Source: an uncultured bacterium (GTDB taxonomy: Bacteria > Cyanobacteriota > Vampirovibrionia > Gastranaerophilales > Gastranaerophilaceae). From it: DNA of 64,000 bases. Location of the stretch: positions 1-64,000 of the forward strand of contig CASFXY010000005.1 in assembly GCA_949298805.1 (NCBI GenBank). The letters run 5' to 3'. A model generated the notes under the pieces. It was not told where the DNA came from, made no database searches, and saw only the letters and a list, made by a program, of their open reading frames with translations. A program made the position numbers and the translations under genes. Below are positions 8,576-17,795 of the stretch, in pieces; position 1 is the first letter of the stretch, and each line of letters opens with the position of its first letter.

Positions 8576-9238
8576 GACCTTCTACAATTTGTTGTCTTTT
8601 TTAAAACCTGTGATTTTAAATTATTGCCTGATGTGGATATTAAATTAACATTCCTTAAAATTATTTTACTTTATATCTCTTCAAAAACAATACCCCATTC
8701 AGAGGGCAAAGCAAAACAATATATGTCGGATTAATTATAATTATCCAAATCTAAATGATAATGAAAATCCTTTCTTAACTACCAAAACCAAAATCACAAA
8801 ATATCTTCTACTACATTAGTAGTATACATTAATTATTAAGCTTTGTCAACATGTTATAAAAATTAGTATTGTAATTTTTAAAGACTTATGATAGTATCAA
8901 AATACTTTCGCAGGAAATTTGTCCTTTTATAATGCAGAAAGTAATGGTTTCTTAATTCAATATTTAAAGGTGATACATCATTAATTTTTATTAAGAATGC
9001 AGGTTGAAAGACATTTTATTGCCTCTCGCCTAGGTTGTATCCCAAAAATCCGTAAATTTGAAATATTTTAACTTAATATCTTCATTAACAATATACATTT
9101 ACTTGATGTTAATATATAACTATCAGCGGTTTCAACAACCGCTTTTTATTATGAAATTTGCGTTTTATGTCGGCATTGATTTATTTGGTTGATATTTTAA
9201 AATCTATATTGTAAACTAAGCTGACATAGGAGATGAAA
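8576..9238. other. 660-base intergenic region without a supported gene
   Basis: The stretch lies between the divergent GGDEF/HD-GYP and HIT genes. It is A+T-rich with a G+C-richer patch near 9020-9050. A hairpin terminator at 9125-9150 implies that some plus-strand transcript ends there, possibly a short RNA starting within 8870-9050. No consensus promoter or conserved RNA family could be recognised. Confidence 0.35.
9125..9150 (+). terminator. Rho-independent terminator with no upstream gene
   Basis: AGCGGTT, loop TCAAC and AACCGCT form a 7-bp stem followed by a T run. No plus-strand gene precedes it for over 8 kb apart from small features, so it may end an unannotated small RNA. Confidence 0.7.
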
Positions 9239-9556
9239 ATGGAAAACGATTGTATTTTTTGTAAAATTATCAAAGGCGATTTCAACACTGAATTTGTGTA
9301 TGAAAATGAGCATGTGGTTGTATTTAAGGATATCAATCCGAAAGCTCCCGTTCATCTTCTTGTAGTGCCGAGGGTTCATGTGGAATCTTTGAACGAATTG
9401 GAAGACAAAAATTTAATGGCTGAACTTTTATCCGCTGTTAAAGAAACAACCAAAAAAATCGGGCTTAAATCCTACAAAACTCTTATTAATACGGGAAAAG
9501 AAGCCGGTCAAGAGGTATTTCATCTTCACTTGCACATTTTAGGCGGAATTAAATAG
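9239..9556 (+). CDS. HIT-family nucleotide-binding hydrolase
   Basis: The 105-residue histidine-triad protein has the C-terminal signature HLHLH followed by ILGG. Family members hydrolyse nucleoside phosphoramidates or adenylates. The N-terminal CIFCKII is typical of the HINT branch. The ATG at 9239 is chosen because AGGAG lies 6 bases before it; the ATG at 9233 directly abuts that SD. It lies 17 bases before speE and is probably in the same operon. Confidence 0.92.
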   Translation: MENDCIFCKIIKGDFNTEFVYENEHVVVFKDINPKAPVHLLVVPRVHVESLNELEDKNLMAELLSAVKETTKKIGLKSYKTLINTGKEAGQEVFHLHLHILGGIK

Positions 9557-9573
9557 AATTAAGGAGAGCAAAT

Positions 9574-10425
9574 ATGAAAAACGGAATAGAAAACGGATAT
9601 TATCATGAAATTACCCCTTCAGGGTTTGGGATTGCGATTAAGGCCGGCAAGGTTTTATTTTCAAAGCAATCGGATTTTCAAAAGGTTGAGGTATTTGAAA
9701 CAGACTCAGCACTAGGTAGAGTTCTTACACTGGATGATTTAATGATGACAACTGAGGGTGATGAATATCATTACCACGAAATGATAGCGCATGTTCCGAT
9801 GATGCACCACAAAAAACCGGAATCTGTCCTTGTAATTGGCGGCGGTGACGGCGGAACAGTCAGAGAAGTTTTAAAGCACAAAACCGTAAAAAAAGTTGTT
9901 CTTTGCGAGATTGACGGAATGGTAATTGATGCTTGCAAAGAATTTCTTCCGACAATTTCCTGCGGTTTAACAGACCCGAGAGTTGAGATAAAAGTTGAAG
10001 ATGCAATCGAATTTATAAAAGATAAAAAGAACGAATACGACATAGTTTTAATAGATTCAACAGATCCGATGGGACCCGGAGAAGGCTTGTTTACGGAGGA
10101 ATTCTATACAAATGTCAAAAATTCTCTTAAAGAAGGCGGAATTGTTGCAGCGCAATCGGAAAGCCCGTTTGTAAACAAGCAGGAAATCAAAAAGATGTAC
10201 GATTTGCTTAAAAAAGTATTTCCGATATGCTCAACTTACACCTCAAACATTCCGACATACCCCGGCGGATACTGGGCATGGGCATTTTGTTCAGAAAGTG
10301 TAAAACCGCTTTCATATTTTGCAGAAGAAAGATGTGCAGAAATCACTAAGACTTGCAAAATTTATAATAAGGATTATCACATGGCAAGGTTTGCGCTTCC
10401 GAATTATTTGAAGGAGCTTTTGTAA
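9574..10425 (+). CDS. speE: Spermidine synthase
   Basis: This aminopropyltransferase makes spermidine from putrescine and decarboxylated S-adenosylmethionine. The 283-residue protein shows the Rossmann motif LVIGGGDGGTVRE, the acidic DSTDPMGPGEGLF site and YPGGYWAWAF near the C-terminus, all diagnostic. The SD is AAGGAG. No decarboxylase gene (speD) is adjacent. Confidence 0.94.
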   Translation: MKNGIENGYYHEITPSGFGIAIKAGKVLFSKQSDFQKVEVFETDSALGRVLTLDDLMMTTEGDEYHYHEMIAHVPMMHHKKPESVLVIGGGDGGTVREVLKHKTVKKVVLCEIDGMVIDACKEFLPTISCGLTDPRVEIKVEDAIEFIKDKKNEYDIVLIDSTDPMGPGEGLFTEEFYTNVKNSLKEGGIVAAQSESPFVNKQEIKKMYDLLKKVFPICSTYTSNIPTYPGGYWAWAFCSESVKPLSYFAEERCAEITKTCKIYNKDYHMARFALPNYLKELL

Positions 10426-10454
10426 ATCATAAAAGCATAAAATAAAAATGTTTA

Positions 10455-10511
10455 AAGGATTTGTGTAATATAAGGTTTGATTTGGCTTTGTGTTGCACAA
10501 ATTCTTTTTTT
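10455..10511 (+). terminator. Probable terminator after speE
   Basis: GGATTTGTG and CACAAATTC can pair across a long loop and are followed by a run of T residues. The long loop makes it less certain than the other terminators. Confidence 0.45.
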
Positions 10512-10578
10512 ATTCTATAATTTAGACACTAAAAAAATTCCTTAATTTCAGGAAGTTTGAGAATAAAAAGGAGTAAAA

Positions 10579-10827
10579 ATGGCTCAACAGTTTAATGCGC
10601 AAAATATTAAGAAAAGAACATCGCTTCTGGTATTTTTAAAAGGCTCAACAGCCCCGTTAGTTCTTTATGTGGACAGTCCGGAAGCATTGTATGAAGAATT
10701 AAAACAAGCAATGAAAAACCCGACACCGAGTTTTATAGAAAAAGAAACAAGCGGTCCGTTGAAAAAAGTTTGCTTTATCTCAAATCAGATAGCAGCTCTT
10801 GCCCTGCAAGAAGAACAGTATATGTAA
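10579..10827 (+). CDS. Conserved-looking small protein at the head of the yceD-rpmF-plsX operon
   Basis: The 82-residue protein has an N-terminal segment KKRTSLLVFLKGSTAPLVLYV that looks like two beta strands, followed by an amphipathic helix. AAAAGGAG precedes the ATG. It lies 18 bases before yceD, so it is probably cotranscribed with the ribosomal protein and lipid genes. I do not recognise the family. No signal peptide or metal site is visible. Confidence 0.75.
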   Translation: MAQQFNAQNIKKRTSLLVFLKGSTAPLVLYVDSPEALYEELKQAMKNPTPSFIEKETSGPLKKVCFISNQIAALALQEEQYM

Positions 10828-10845
10828 ATTTAAACAGGTTAAACA

Positions 10846-11334
10846 ATGCATTTAACAGTTTCGATAGACGACATTGAAAATTCAAAAGACAAAACCCTGA
10901 ATTGCAAATTTGAAAACGAAATAGAGGGAATAAATTCAAAAGGCCCGATTACTGCGGATTTAACTTTAAAATCTCTTGGCGATTTTATAGAAGTTGAAGG
11001 AAAAGTTAGCGGGACAGTAATTTTGGAATGTGATTTATGCCTGAAAGAATTTGAATACGATTTGGATTTTGACATAGAAGAAATGTTTGCGAAATATGCA
11101 CTGATGGAAGATTACGGGCAGGAAACGGAGTTAAAAGAAGGTCAATTCATAACGGATTTAAACGGAGAAGATAAAATAGACATTTATGACTTATTGTATC
11201 AATCTGTAATATTAAATATACCAAATAAAAAAGTTTGTGGTATAAATTGTAATGGAGATAAGTTTTTAAAAGAAGAAAATTTATCTGATCCGAGGCTGGA
11301 TGTATTCAAAACCATTCAGATTGACAAGGGCTGA
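10846..11334 (+). CDS. yceD: YceD/DUF177 family protein
   Basis: The 162-residue protein has the family layout: a CDLCLKEFEYDLDFDIEE segment, then an acidic middle, then a C-terminal CGINCNG and DPRLDVFKTI ending. YceD is linked to 23S rRNA accumulation and is usually encoded beside rpmF and plsX, exactly the context here. The four Cys residues (CDLC and CGINC) may bind a metal. The SD is weak (AACAGG). Confidence 0.88.
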   Translation: MHLTVSIDDIENSKDKTLNCKFENEIEGINSKGPITADLTLKSLGDFIEVEGKVSGTVILECDLCLKEFEYDLDFDIEEMFAKYALMEDYGQETELKEGQFITDLNGEDKIDIYDLLYQSVILNIPNKKVCGINCNGDKFLKEENLSDPRLDVFKTIQIDKG

Positions 11335-11426
11335 GGCTCTTACCGGCTTAAACCGACAGAAGAATCGGTAAAAAGTAAAAGTCAAAGAAATATAAGTAGT
11401 AGTAAAAATAAAAAGGAAACAGAAAA

Positions 11427-11789
11427 ATGGCAGTACCTAAGAAAAGAACAGGACATTCCGCACAAGGGAAAAGAAGAAGCAACTGGAAGGCAACAAGACC
11501 TGAAGTTACAACATGCCCTAACTGCGGTGCAACAGTATTAACACACACAGTATGCACAGCATGCGGGACTTACAAAGGCAAAGCAGTAAGATTGAAAGAC
11601 AAGGCAGAAGAAGCAAAAGCTGCAGAAACAAAAGTAGCAGCTCCGAAAGCTTCAAAGAAAGCTAAAACAGAAAAAGCCGCAGTAGAAGAAAAGGCAGAAA
11701 CTGTTGTAGTTGAAGAAGTAAAAGAAACTCCTGCCGAAGCAAAAGCAGAAGAAGCAAAAGAAGAAGCTTCAGAAACAGAAGAAAAGTAA
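11427..11789 (+). CDS. rpmF: Ribosomal protein L32 with a long C-terminal extension
   Basis: Residues 1-58 are a normal bL32 of the large subunit (MAVPKKRTGHSAQGKRRSNW) with a zinc-ribbon formed by CPNC and CTAC. The protein continues for about 60 more residues rich in Ala, Lys and Glu (AEEAKAAETKVAAPKASKKA and similar), doubling the usual size. The codon use and downstream SD of plsX look normal, so this is probably not a frameshift. The tail is likely disordered on the ribosome surface. The SD is AAAAAGGA. Confidence 0.95.
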   Translation: MAVPKKRTGHSAQGKRRSNWKATRPEVTTCPNCGATVLTHTVCTACGTYKGKAVRLKDKAEEAKAAETKVAAPKASKKAKTEKAAVEEKAETVVVEEVKETPAEAKAEEAKEEASETEEK

Positions 11790-11867
11790 AAAAGATTACG
11801 GATGGCTGGATGATTTCAGCCATCCGGTCATAAAACCGTTAAATTGATAAGACTTTGAGAGGGAAAT

Positions 11868-12923
11868 ATGACAAGAATAGCAATTGATGCAATGGGCGGA
11901 GATCACGCTCCTCATGAAATAGTAGCAGGTGCAGTATGGGCAGCTCAGGAGTATGGAGTAGCCTTAGAGCTTGTCGGCAAGCAAGACCGAATAGAGCAGG
12001 AATTGGATAAAATTTCGCATGAAGGTTTTTATTCGGATTGCGGAAAAGCCGGCAAACAGTATAGAATAAAGATAGATACCTCAAAGTTAGATATAAAAAT
12101 AACTCATGCCTCCGAAGTCATAGAAATGGGTGAAGCTCCCGGACAAGCGATAAGAAAGAAGAAAAAATCTTCTATCGTTTTAGCGGTAGATGCAGTAGCT
12201 CAAGGAAGTTCAGCAGCATTGGTAGCAGCGGGTTCAACAGGGGCAGCAATGGCCTCAAGCTTGTTTGGATTAGGCAGAATTCCCGGGATTGACAGACCGG
12301 CTATTGCAGTAACATTGCCGACGGTTAAAAAACCTATAGTAATAATAGACGGTGGTGCAAACAGCAATTGTACACCTGAAATGTTGCATCAATTTGCAAT
12401 TATGGGAGCGACATTCTCTAAGAATGTTCTAGGAATTGAACATCCCAGAATCGGAGTTTTAAATATCGGTGAAGAAGCCGGAAAAGGAAATGAGCTGGCT
12501 CAAGCAACTTACAAACTTTTAGAAGAACAGCATGGAAAATTGAATTTTGTCGGCAACATTGAAGGCAAAGAAATTTTCTTAAGCGTATGTGATGTAGTTG
12601 TATGTGACGGATTTGTAGGAAACGTAGCGTTAAAAGTTACCGAAGGCACCTCTCAAATGTTATTCAGAATGCTGAAACAAGAATTTAAGGCCGATTTGCT
12701 TGGTAAAATAATCGGACTTCTTGCAAAACCGTTTATGAAAAGAATATACAGAAAGATTAACTACGAAGAATTTGGCGGCGCACTTTTATTGGGTGTTAAA
12801 GGCATTACGGTAATTTCACACGGCAGAAGCAAGGCTTATGCAATCAAGAACGCCGTAAGAGTAGCAAAACACGCTGTAGAAACTGGCGTCAACGAAAAAA
12901 TCGCAAAGTTTTATGAGGAATAG
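11868..12923 (+). CDS. plsX: Phosphate acyltransferase PlsX
   Basis: PlsX converts acyl-ACP to acyl-phosphate for phosphatidic acid synthesis. The 351-residue protein begins IAIDAMGGDHAPHEIV, the family signature, and contains ALVAAGSTGAAMAS and DGFVGNVALKV. The SD is GAGAGGGA. The gene is followed 3 bases later by fabH, in the order common to many bacteria. Confidence 0.96.
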   Translation: MTRIAIDAMGGDHAPHEIVAGAVWAAQEYGVALELVGKQDRIEQELDKISHEGFYSDCGKAGKQYRIKIDTSKLDIKITHASEVIEMGEAPGQAIRKKKKSSIVLAVDAVAQGSSAALVAAGSTGAAMASSLFGLGRIPGIDRPAIAVTLPTVKKPIVIIDGGANSNCTPEMLHQFAIMGATFSKNVLGIEHPRIGVLNIGEEAGKGNELAQATYKLLEEQHGKLNFVGNIEGKEIFLSVCDVVVCDGFVGNVALKVTEGTSQMLFRMLKQEFKADLLGKIIGLLAKPFMKRIYRKINYEEFGGALLLGVKGITVISHGRSKAYAIKNAVRVAKHAVETGVNEKIAKFYEE

Positions 12924-12926
12924 TTA

Positions 12927-13937
12927 ATGACGGACAAATTGATACCGCTAAAAATTGCGGGTGTAGGATACAGTTTACCCGAAACAGTAATAACAAACGA
13001 TGATTTGACAAAGTTATACGATACATCAGATGAGTGGATTTATACAAGAACAGGTATAAAGGAAAGACGAGTTGTATCGGGGGAAGAAAATGCAATAGAT
13101 TTAGGCTTTGACGCTGCGAAGAAAGCGATAGAAAAGTCAGGAATTGCAGCTGATGAGATAGATTTAATATTAGCGGCATCATCAGCGCCTCCGGATTTGT
13201 ATCCGGCAATAGCTTGTCATATACAGGCAAGATTGGGGATTTCAAAAGCTATCCCAGCATTTGATATAACAGCGGCATGTTCAGGTCTTATTTACGGTTT
13301 GAGTATCGCAAAAGCTTATATAGCATCAGGCATGTACAAAAATATATTAATAGTAGCAACTGATAACAACTCAAGACTTGTAGACTGGACAGACAGAGGA
13401 ACTTCAATTTTATTTGGAGACGGCGCGGGAGCTGTTGTGGTAACTCAGGCTGAAGACGGAATTGATGATATTATAGCGATAGATATTAAAGCAGACGGAA
13501 ATTACGGTCATTTAATTGAACTTGCATTTGACGGAAAGAATTGTCCACTTGTTGAACAATATCAGGAAAAGCCAAAAGGTATAAGAATGAATGGTCGCGG
13601 CGTTTATACGTTTGTAGCTAAAATTCTTCCTCATTACGTAGAAGAATTAATAACAAATGCCGGAATGAAAGCTGAAGATATAGATTATTTAATACCTCAT
13701 CAGGCAAATATCAGAATTATACAAGCCGTTCAGGAAAGACTAGGTTATCCTGATGAAAAAGTTGTAACTAATATCAAATATTACGGCAACACATCAGCGG
13801 CATCGATTCCGATAGCGTTGGCGGAAAGTGTAGAAAAAGGTAAGATAAAACTTGGCACAACCGCTGTATTATGTGGATTTGGCGCCGGAATGACCTGGGG
13901 TGGAGCGATTGTCCGCTTGAGAGAAGGTATTTGCTAG
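12927..13937 (+). CDS. fabH: 3-oxoacyl-ACP synthase III
   Basis: FabH condenses acetyl-CoA with malonyl-ACP to start fatty-acid synthesis. The 336-residue protein has the catalytic triad C118 (TAACSG), H258 (LIPHQAN) and N288 (YYGNTSAAS), and ends with GAGMTWGGAIVR. The SD TGAGGAAT overlaps the end of plsX, so translation is probably coupled. A terminator follows directly. Confidence 0.96.
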   Translation: MTDKLIPLKIAGVGYSLPETVITNDDLTKLYDTSDEWIYTRTGIKERRVVSGEENAIDLGFDAAKKAIEKSGIAADEIDLILAASSAPPDLYPAIACHIQARLGISKAIPAFDITAACSGLIYGLSIAKAYIASGMYKNILIVATDNNSRLVDWTDRGTSILFGDGAGAVVVTQAEDGIDDIIAIDIKADGNYGHLIELAFDGKNCPLVEQYQEKPKGIRMNGRGVYTFVAKILPHYVEELITNAGMKAEDIDYLIPHQANIRIIQAVQERLGYPDEKVVTNIKYYGNTSAASIPIALAESVEKGKIKLGTTAVLCGFGAGMTWGGAIVRLREGIC

Positions 13938-13970
13938 AAAAATTAGTTATAAATTTAAATAAAAAAATAT

Positions 13971-14000
13971 AAACAGGAGTGTAAAAGCTCCTGTTTATTT
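13971..14000 (+). terminator. Terminator between fabH and fabD
   Basis: AAACAGGAG and CTCCTGTTT form a 9-bp stem with an A+T loop, followed by ATTTTAT. It separates the plsX-fabH part from a new promoter for fabD. Confidence 0.8.
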
Positions 14001-14004
14001 TATA

Positions 14005-14032
14005 TTTACAATTACCTTTTTTATAGTATAAT
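14005..14032 (+). promoter_or_regulatory. Probable promoter for fabD-fabG
   Basis: TTTACA (14005-14010) and TATAAT (14027-14032) are separated by 16 bases. They lie just after the terminator and 32 bases before the fabD ATG. Confidence 0.65.
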
Positions 14033-14064
14033 TTCCACAGATACATTATAGAGAGGGATATTAT

Positions 14065-15018
14065 ATGACAAAGAAAGTTGCGTTTCTATTTCCTGGTCAA
14101 GGCTCACAAGCAGTCGGTATGGGAAAAGACTTGTATGAAAATTTTGAGTCGGCAAAAAAAGTTTTTGATACTGCTGACAGAGTTTTAGGCAAAAGTGTTT
14201 CGGGTTTATGTTTTGAGGGGCCTGAAGAAAATTTGAAACAAACGGTAAATACCCAGCCTTGCATAGTTACAATGTCGATAGCAGCGCTTGAGGCATTAAA
14301 GTCAGAATGCGGGATAAATGCGAATTATACAGCGGGACATTCTTTAGGGGAATATTGTGCGATGTACGCATCAGGAGTAATGACACTTGAAACTGCACTG
14401 AAAGCAATTCAAAAAAGAGCAGACTTGATGAGCGAAGCAAAAGGCGGAGCGATGGCGGCTGTTTTGAATGCACCTGAGGGTTCTGTTGAAGAAGCATTAA
14501 AAGAAGCATCTTCAATTGGTTATGTAGATGTCGCAAATTACAATTCACCTGTTCAGGTTGTAATTACAGGAGATGAGAAGGCTGTTCAAAAAGCAGGCGA
14601 AATTTTACTGGAAAAAGGTGCAAGAAGAGTTGTGCCTTTGGCTGTTTCAGGTGCATTTCATTCAAAATTTATGGATAGCGCAAGTGCGGAATTCAAGAAA
14701 TTTGTATCGGAATTGGAGTTGAATAATGCATCAATTCCTGTGATTACAAATGTTGACGCAAACCCGACAACTGGGGCAGAAGATTTTAGAAGCAAAATGC
14801 CTGAACAAATTCATTCATCAGTATATTGGACACAAACAATACAGAAAATGATATCAGAGGGTGTTGAAATTTTTATAGAAATCGGTCCGGGTAAAGTATT
14901 GGCAGGGTTAAATAAAAAGATAGCACCGGAATCAAAAGTTTATAATGTATACGACAAAACATCATTAGAAGCAACGGTTGCGGCATTAAAAGAAGATTTG
15001 AATGTTTGTGCCTGCTAA
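14065..15018 (+). CDS. fabD: Malonyl-CoA:ACP transacylase
   Basis: FabD loads malonate onto acyl carrier protein. The 317-residue protein has FLFPGQGSQ at the N-terminus, the nucleophile in GHSLGEY (S93) and its partner histidine in GAFHSKFM (H199). The SD is GAGAGGGA. It is followed by fabG after a 43-base gap. Confidence 0.96.
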   Translation: MTKKVAFLFPGQGSQAVGMGKDLYENFESAKKVFDTADRVLGKSVSGLCFEGPEENLKQTVNTQPCIVTMSIAALEALKSECGINANYTAGHSLGEYCAMYASGVMTLETALKAIQKRADLMSEAKGGAMAAVLNAPEGSVEEALKEASSIGYVDVANYNSPVQVVITGDEKAVQKAGEILLEKGARRVVPLAVSGAFHSKFMDSASAEFKKFVSELELNNASIPVITNVDANPTTGAEDFRSKMPEQIHSSVYWTQTIQKMISEGVEIFIEIGPGKVLAGLNKKIAPESKVYNVYDKTSLEATVAALKEDLNVCAC

Positions 15019-15061
15019 TAATGATTAAAAAAATTAACAGTTAAAAATAAGGAGAAAATAG

Positions 15062-15787
15062 ATGTCTGAAAAATTAGCATTAGTAACTGGAGCTTCACGA
15101 GGAATCGGAAAAGCTTGTGCAATAGAACTTGCAAAAGCTGGTTACGATATAGCCGTAAATTATGCAGGAAATGTGGAAGCTGCGACTAAAACAGTGGAAG
15201 AATTAAAGGCACTCGGCGTACAGGCCGAAGCATTTAAGTTTGACGTATCAAACCAAGAAGCAGCAGCAAAAGGTGTAGAAGAAGTTCTTGCAAAATTTGG
15301 CAGAATTGACGTATTGGTAAACAATGCAGGTATCACTCGTGACGGATTATTTATGCGAATGAGTGCTGAAAACTGGGATGCGGTAATTAATACAAACCTA
15401 TCAAGCGCATTTTATGTATCACAGCCTGTTGTTAAGGTTATGATGAAGCAAAGAAGCGGTGCAATTGTAAATATGTCAAGTGTAGTCGGAGTTTCAGGGA
15501 ACGCAGGGCAGGCAAACTATTCCGCAGCTAAGGCAGGTCTAATCGGCTTAACTAAAACACTTGCAAAAGAACTTGGCTCTCGCGGAATCAGAGTTAACGC
15601 AATAGCACCGGGGTTTATCAATACAGATATGACAAAAGACCTTGATACTTCAAAATTCACAGATTTTATTCCGCTGAAACGTCTTGGCGAACCTGAAGAT
15701 ATCGCAAAAGCGGTTAAGTTTTTGGCGGTAGATGCAGAATATGTAACAGGTCAGGTTTTGGAAGTAGACGGCGGATTGATTATATAA
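15062..15787 (+). CDS. fabG: 3-oxoacyl-ACP reductase
   Basis: This is the NADPH-dependent ketoreductase of fatty-acid elongation. The 241-residue short-chain dehydrogenase has the GASRGIG cofactor motif near residues 10-16, NNAG at 87-90 and the catalytic S140, Y153 and K157. The SD is AAGGAG. A strong terminator follows. Confidence 0.96.
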   Translation: MSEKLALVTGASRGIGKACAIELAKAGYDIAVNYAGNVEAATKTVEELKALGVQAEAFKFDVSNQEAAAKGVEEVLAKFGRIDVLVNNAGITRDGLFMRMSAENWDAVINTNLSSAFYVSQPVVKVMMKQRSGAIVNMSSVVGVSGNAGQANYSAAKAGLIGLTKTLAKELGSRGIRVNAIAPGFINTDMTKDLDTSKFTDFIPLKRLGEPEDIAKAVKFLAVDAEYVTGQVLEVDGGLII

Positions 15788-15816
15788 ATTTAAAAATTCA
15801 AAGACGGCAAAATTGT

Positions 15817-15852
15817 AAAATTCCCTTATCCCAAGCGGATGAGGGAATTTTT
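15817..15852 (+). terminator. Terminator after fabG
   Basis: AAAATTCCCTTATCC and GGATGAGGGAATTTT form a near-perfect 15-base stem with a 4-base loop. The T run is short but included in the stem end. Confidence 0.8.
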
Positions 15853-15923
15853 CATATAAAGATTTTGTTTTCAAATATAAAAGTAAAGATTTTTAACAAT
15901 CTGGGGCTTAGAATGTAAATTTC

Positions 15924-15952
15924 TTGCAAAAAAATTTTGTGCCGACTATAAT
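15924..15952 (+). promoter_or_regulatory. acpP: Promoter for acpP
   Basis: TTGCAA (15924-15929) and TATAAT (15947-15952) are separated by 17 bases, giving a predicted leader of about 60 bases before acpP. A dedicated strong promoter fits the high demand for acyl carrier protein. Confidence 0.7.
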
Positions 15953-16017
15953 ATTATAGACGCGAGAGCGAATTTCAAAAAACATGTAGTTATACAATAA
16001 TTTATGAGGAAAAAAAG

Positions 16018-16248
16018 ATGAGTACATTTGAAAAAGTAAAAAAAGTTGTTGTAGATCAATTGAGCGTAGATGAAGCATTAGTTACTCCTGAAGCAAGCTT
16101 CACAGCAGATTTAGGTGCAGATTCATTAGATACAGTTGAATTGGTAATGGCTTTTGAAGAAGAATTCGGATGCGAAATTCCTGATGAAGAAGCTGAAAAA
16201 ATTCAAACAGTTCAGGATGCTGTAACTTATATTGATTCTCACAAATAA
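16018..16248 (+). CDS. acpP: Acyl carrier protein
   Basis: This is the carrier of growing acyl chains in fatty-acid synthesis. The 76-residue acidic protein has the phosphopantetheine attachment Ser in [12 protein letters not shown] (S36). The SD is GAGGA. It lies between fabG and fabF in the canonical order. Confidence 0.97.
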   Translation: MSTFEKVKKVVVDQLSVDEALVTPEASFTADLGADSLDTVELVMAFEEEFGCEIPDEEAEKIQTVQDAVTYIDSHK

Positions 16249-16486
16249 TTGTTGATTTACCGGAGAGCTAGAGCTTTTTGGTATAGAGAACAGTGTTTTA
16301 AAACAGCAGATACTGTTATCCTGTAAGAGTAGGATATTTGATAAGTTTACGGGGGCGAAAATTGAATAAAGATTTTCTCCCTCGTATATTTAAAAATTTG
16401 TTTAAAGACGTTTTCGTTTTTGCAGTTGAGGGCATTTGTTGATTAACCCCGTCTGCTGATTAGTTAGAAATAATAAAGGTAAAAAG
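16249..16486 (+). other. Structured acpP-fabF intergenic region
   Basis: The 238-base gap contains AACAGT...ACTGTT near 16289-16314 and a longer hairpin with arms GGGGGCGAAAAT and ATTTTCTCCC at 16351-16380. No T run follows the second, so it is not a classic terminator. Such structures could set the acpP-to-fabF transcript ratio by processing or partial termination. No gene is seen here. Confidence 0.45.
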
Positions 16487-17740
16487 ATGTCTAAAAGAAG
16501 AGTAGTAATTACAGGGCTGGGAGCGGTAACACCGTTTGGTATCGGTGTAGATAAATTTTGGAATAGTCTTGTAGAAGGTAAAAGCGGAATTTCAACATCC
16601 GAATTAATTGATATTTCAAAGCATGTAGTAAAAATTTCGGGTGAAGTAAAGAATTTCAATGCTGAAGATTATATTGACCCTAAAGAATCCAAAAAGATGG
16701 ACAGATTTATTCAATTTGCGCTTATTGCGGCTGACGAAGCGGTAAAAGATGCCAAATTGGAAGAAGTAAAAGATGTAGATCCTTACAAAATCGGTGTAAT
16801 AGTAAGTTCAGCCGCAGGCGGTTTTAGAACTTTCGAAGATAACCACGTAAGAATTTTGGAAAAAGGACCTAACAAATGCTCTCCTTTTACAATTCCTATG
16901 ATGATTGTAAATATGGCATCAGGCAGAATTTCCATGAAATATGGATTTAAAGGTTTAAACAAAGTAGTAGTATCAGCTTGTGCAACAGGCACACATTCAA
17001 TAGGTGACGGTTTCAGATCAATTCAATACGGTGATGCTGATATAGTTTTAGCAGGCGGTTGCGAATCAACTATTTGTGATGTAGGCGTTGGCGCATTTTC
17101 ATCTGCAAGAACTCTTTCAAGACGCAATGAAGAACCTCAAAAGGCTTCACGTCCTTGGGATGTTGACCGTGACGGTTTTGTAATGAGTGAAGGCGCAGGA
17201 ATTCTTGTTTTAGAAGAATACGAACATGCTAAAAAGCGTGGAGCAAAAATTTATGCAGAAGTTGTCGGATACGGTCAGACTGCTGATGCTTATGATGTAG
17301 TTGCACCGGATCCGGAAGGCCAGGGTGCTACTCACTCAATGAAGTTTGCGCTTGAAGATGCAGGTTTGAAGCCTGAAGATATTCAATACATTAACGCACA
17401 CGGAACAAGCACAGGCTTGGGCGATATTGCTGAAAGCAAGGCTATTGAAGGCTTGTTTGGCGATAAAGAAAAGAATCCGAACTTGCTTGTTTCTTCGACA
17501 AAATCAATGCACGGACACCTTCTTGGTGCAACAGGTGCGGTTGAATGTATCGCTTGTGTTAAGGCAATTAACGAGCATATCGTTCCGCCGACAATCAACC
17601 TTGATAATCAGGACGAAAAAGTCGGAAACCTTGATTATGTTCCGCACAAAGCAAGAAAAGCTGACATTCATGCAGCACTTTCAAACTCTTTCGGGTTTGG
17701 CGGACAAAACGCTTCTATCGTTATTAAAGAAGTTAAGTAA
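16487..17740 (+). CDS. fabF: 3-oxoacyl-ACP synthase II
   Basis: FabF catalyses the elongation condensation of acyl-ACP with malonyl-ACP. The 417-residue protein has nucleophile C165 (VVSACATGTHS) and the two active-site His segments NAHGTSTGLGD and MHGHLLGATGAVE, and ends with SNSFGFGGQNAS. An AAAGG SD lies before the ATG. A terminator ends the cluster. Confidence 0.97.
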   Translation: MSKRRVVITGLGAVTPFGIGVDKFWNSLVEGKSGISTSELIDISKHVVKISGEVKNFNAEDYIDPKESKKMDRFIQFALIAADEAVKDAKLEEVKDVDPYKIGVIVSSAAGGFRTFEDNHVRILEKGPNKCSPFTIPMMIVNMASGRISMKYGFKGLNKVVVSACATGTHSIGDGFRSIQYGDADIVLAGGCESTICDVGVGAFSSARTLSRRNEEPQKASRPWDVDRDGFVMSEGAGILVLEEYEHAKKRGAKIYAEVVGYGQTADAYDVVAPDPEGQGATHSMKFALEDAGLKPEDIQYINAHGTSTGLGDIAESKAIEGLFGDKEKNPNLLVSSTKSMHGHLLGATGAVECIACVKAINEHIVPPTINLDNQDEKVGNLDYVPHKARKADIHAALSNSFGFGGQNASIVIKEVK

Positions 17741-17761
17741 AAATCAATTGAAAATAAATTT

Positions 17762-17795
17762 AAAAAACCGCTTGAATAATTTCAGGTGGTTTTTT
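17762..17795 (+). terminator. Terminator after fabF
   Basis: AAAAAACC and GGTTTTTT form the stem around a 17-base loop, with the T run built in. It overlaps the stop of the minus-strand gene that ends at 17794. Confidence 0.65.

Noticed and set aside
9013-9087. 24-codon frame starting MQVERHFIASRL
   Set aside because: No SD and no dedicated promoter. The length is within chance expectation.
16351-16383. Terminator between acpP and fabF
   Set aside because: The hairpin is strong but no T run follows, so it was recorded only as a structured region.
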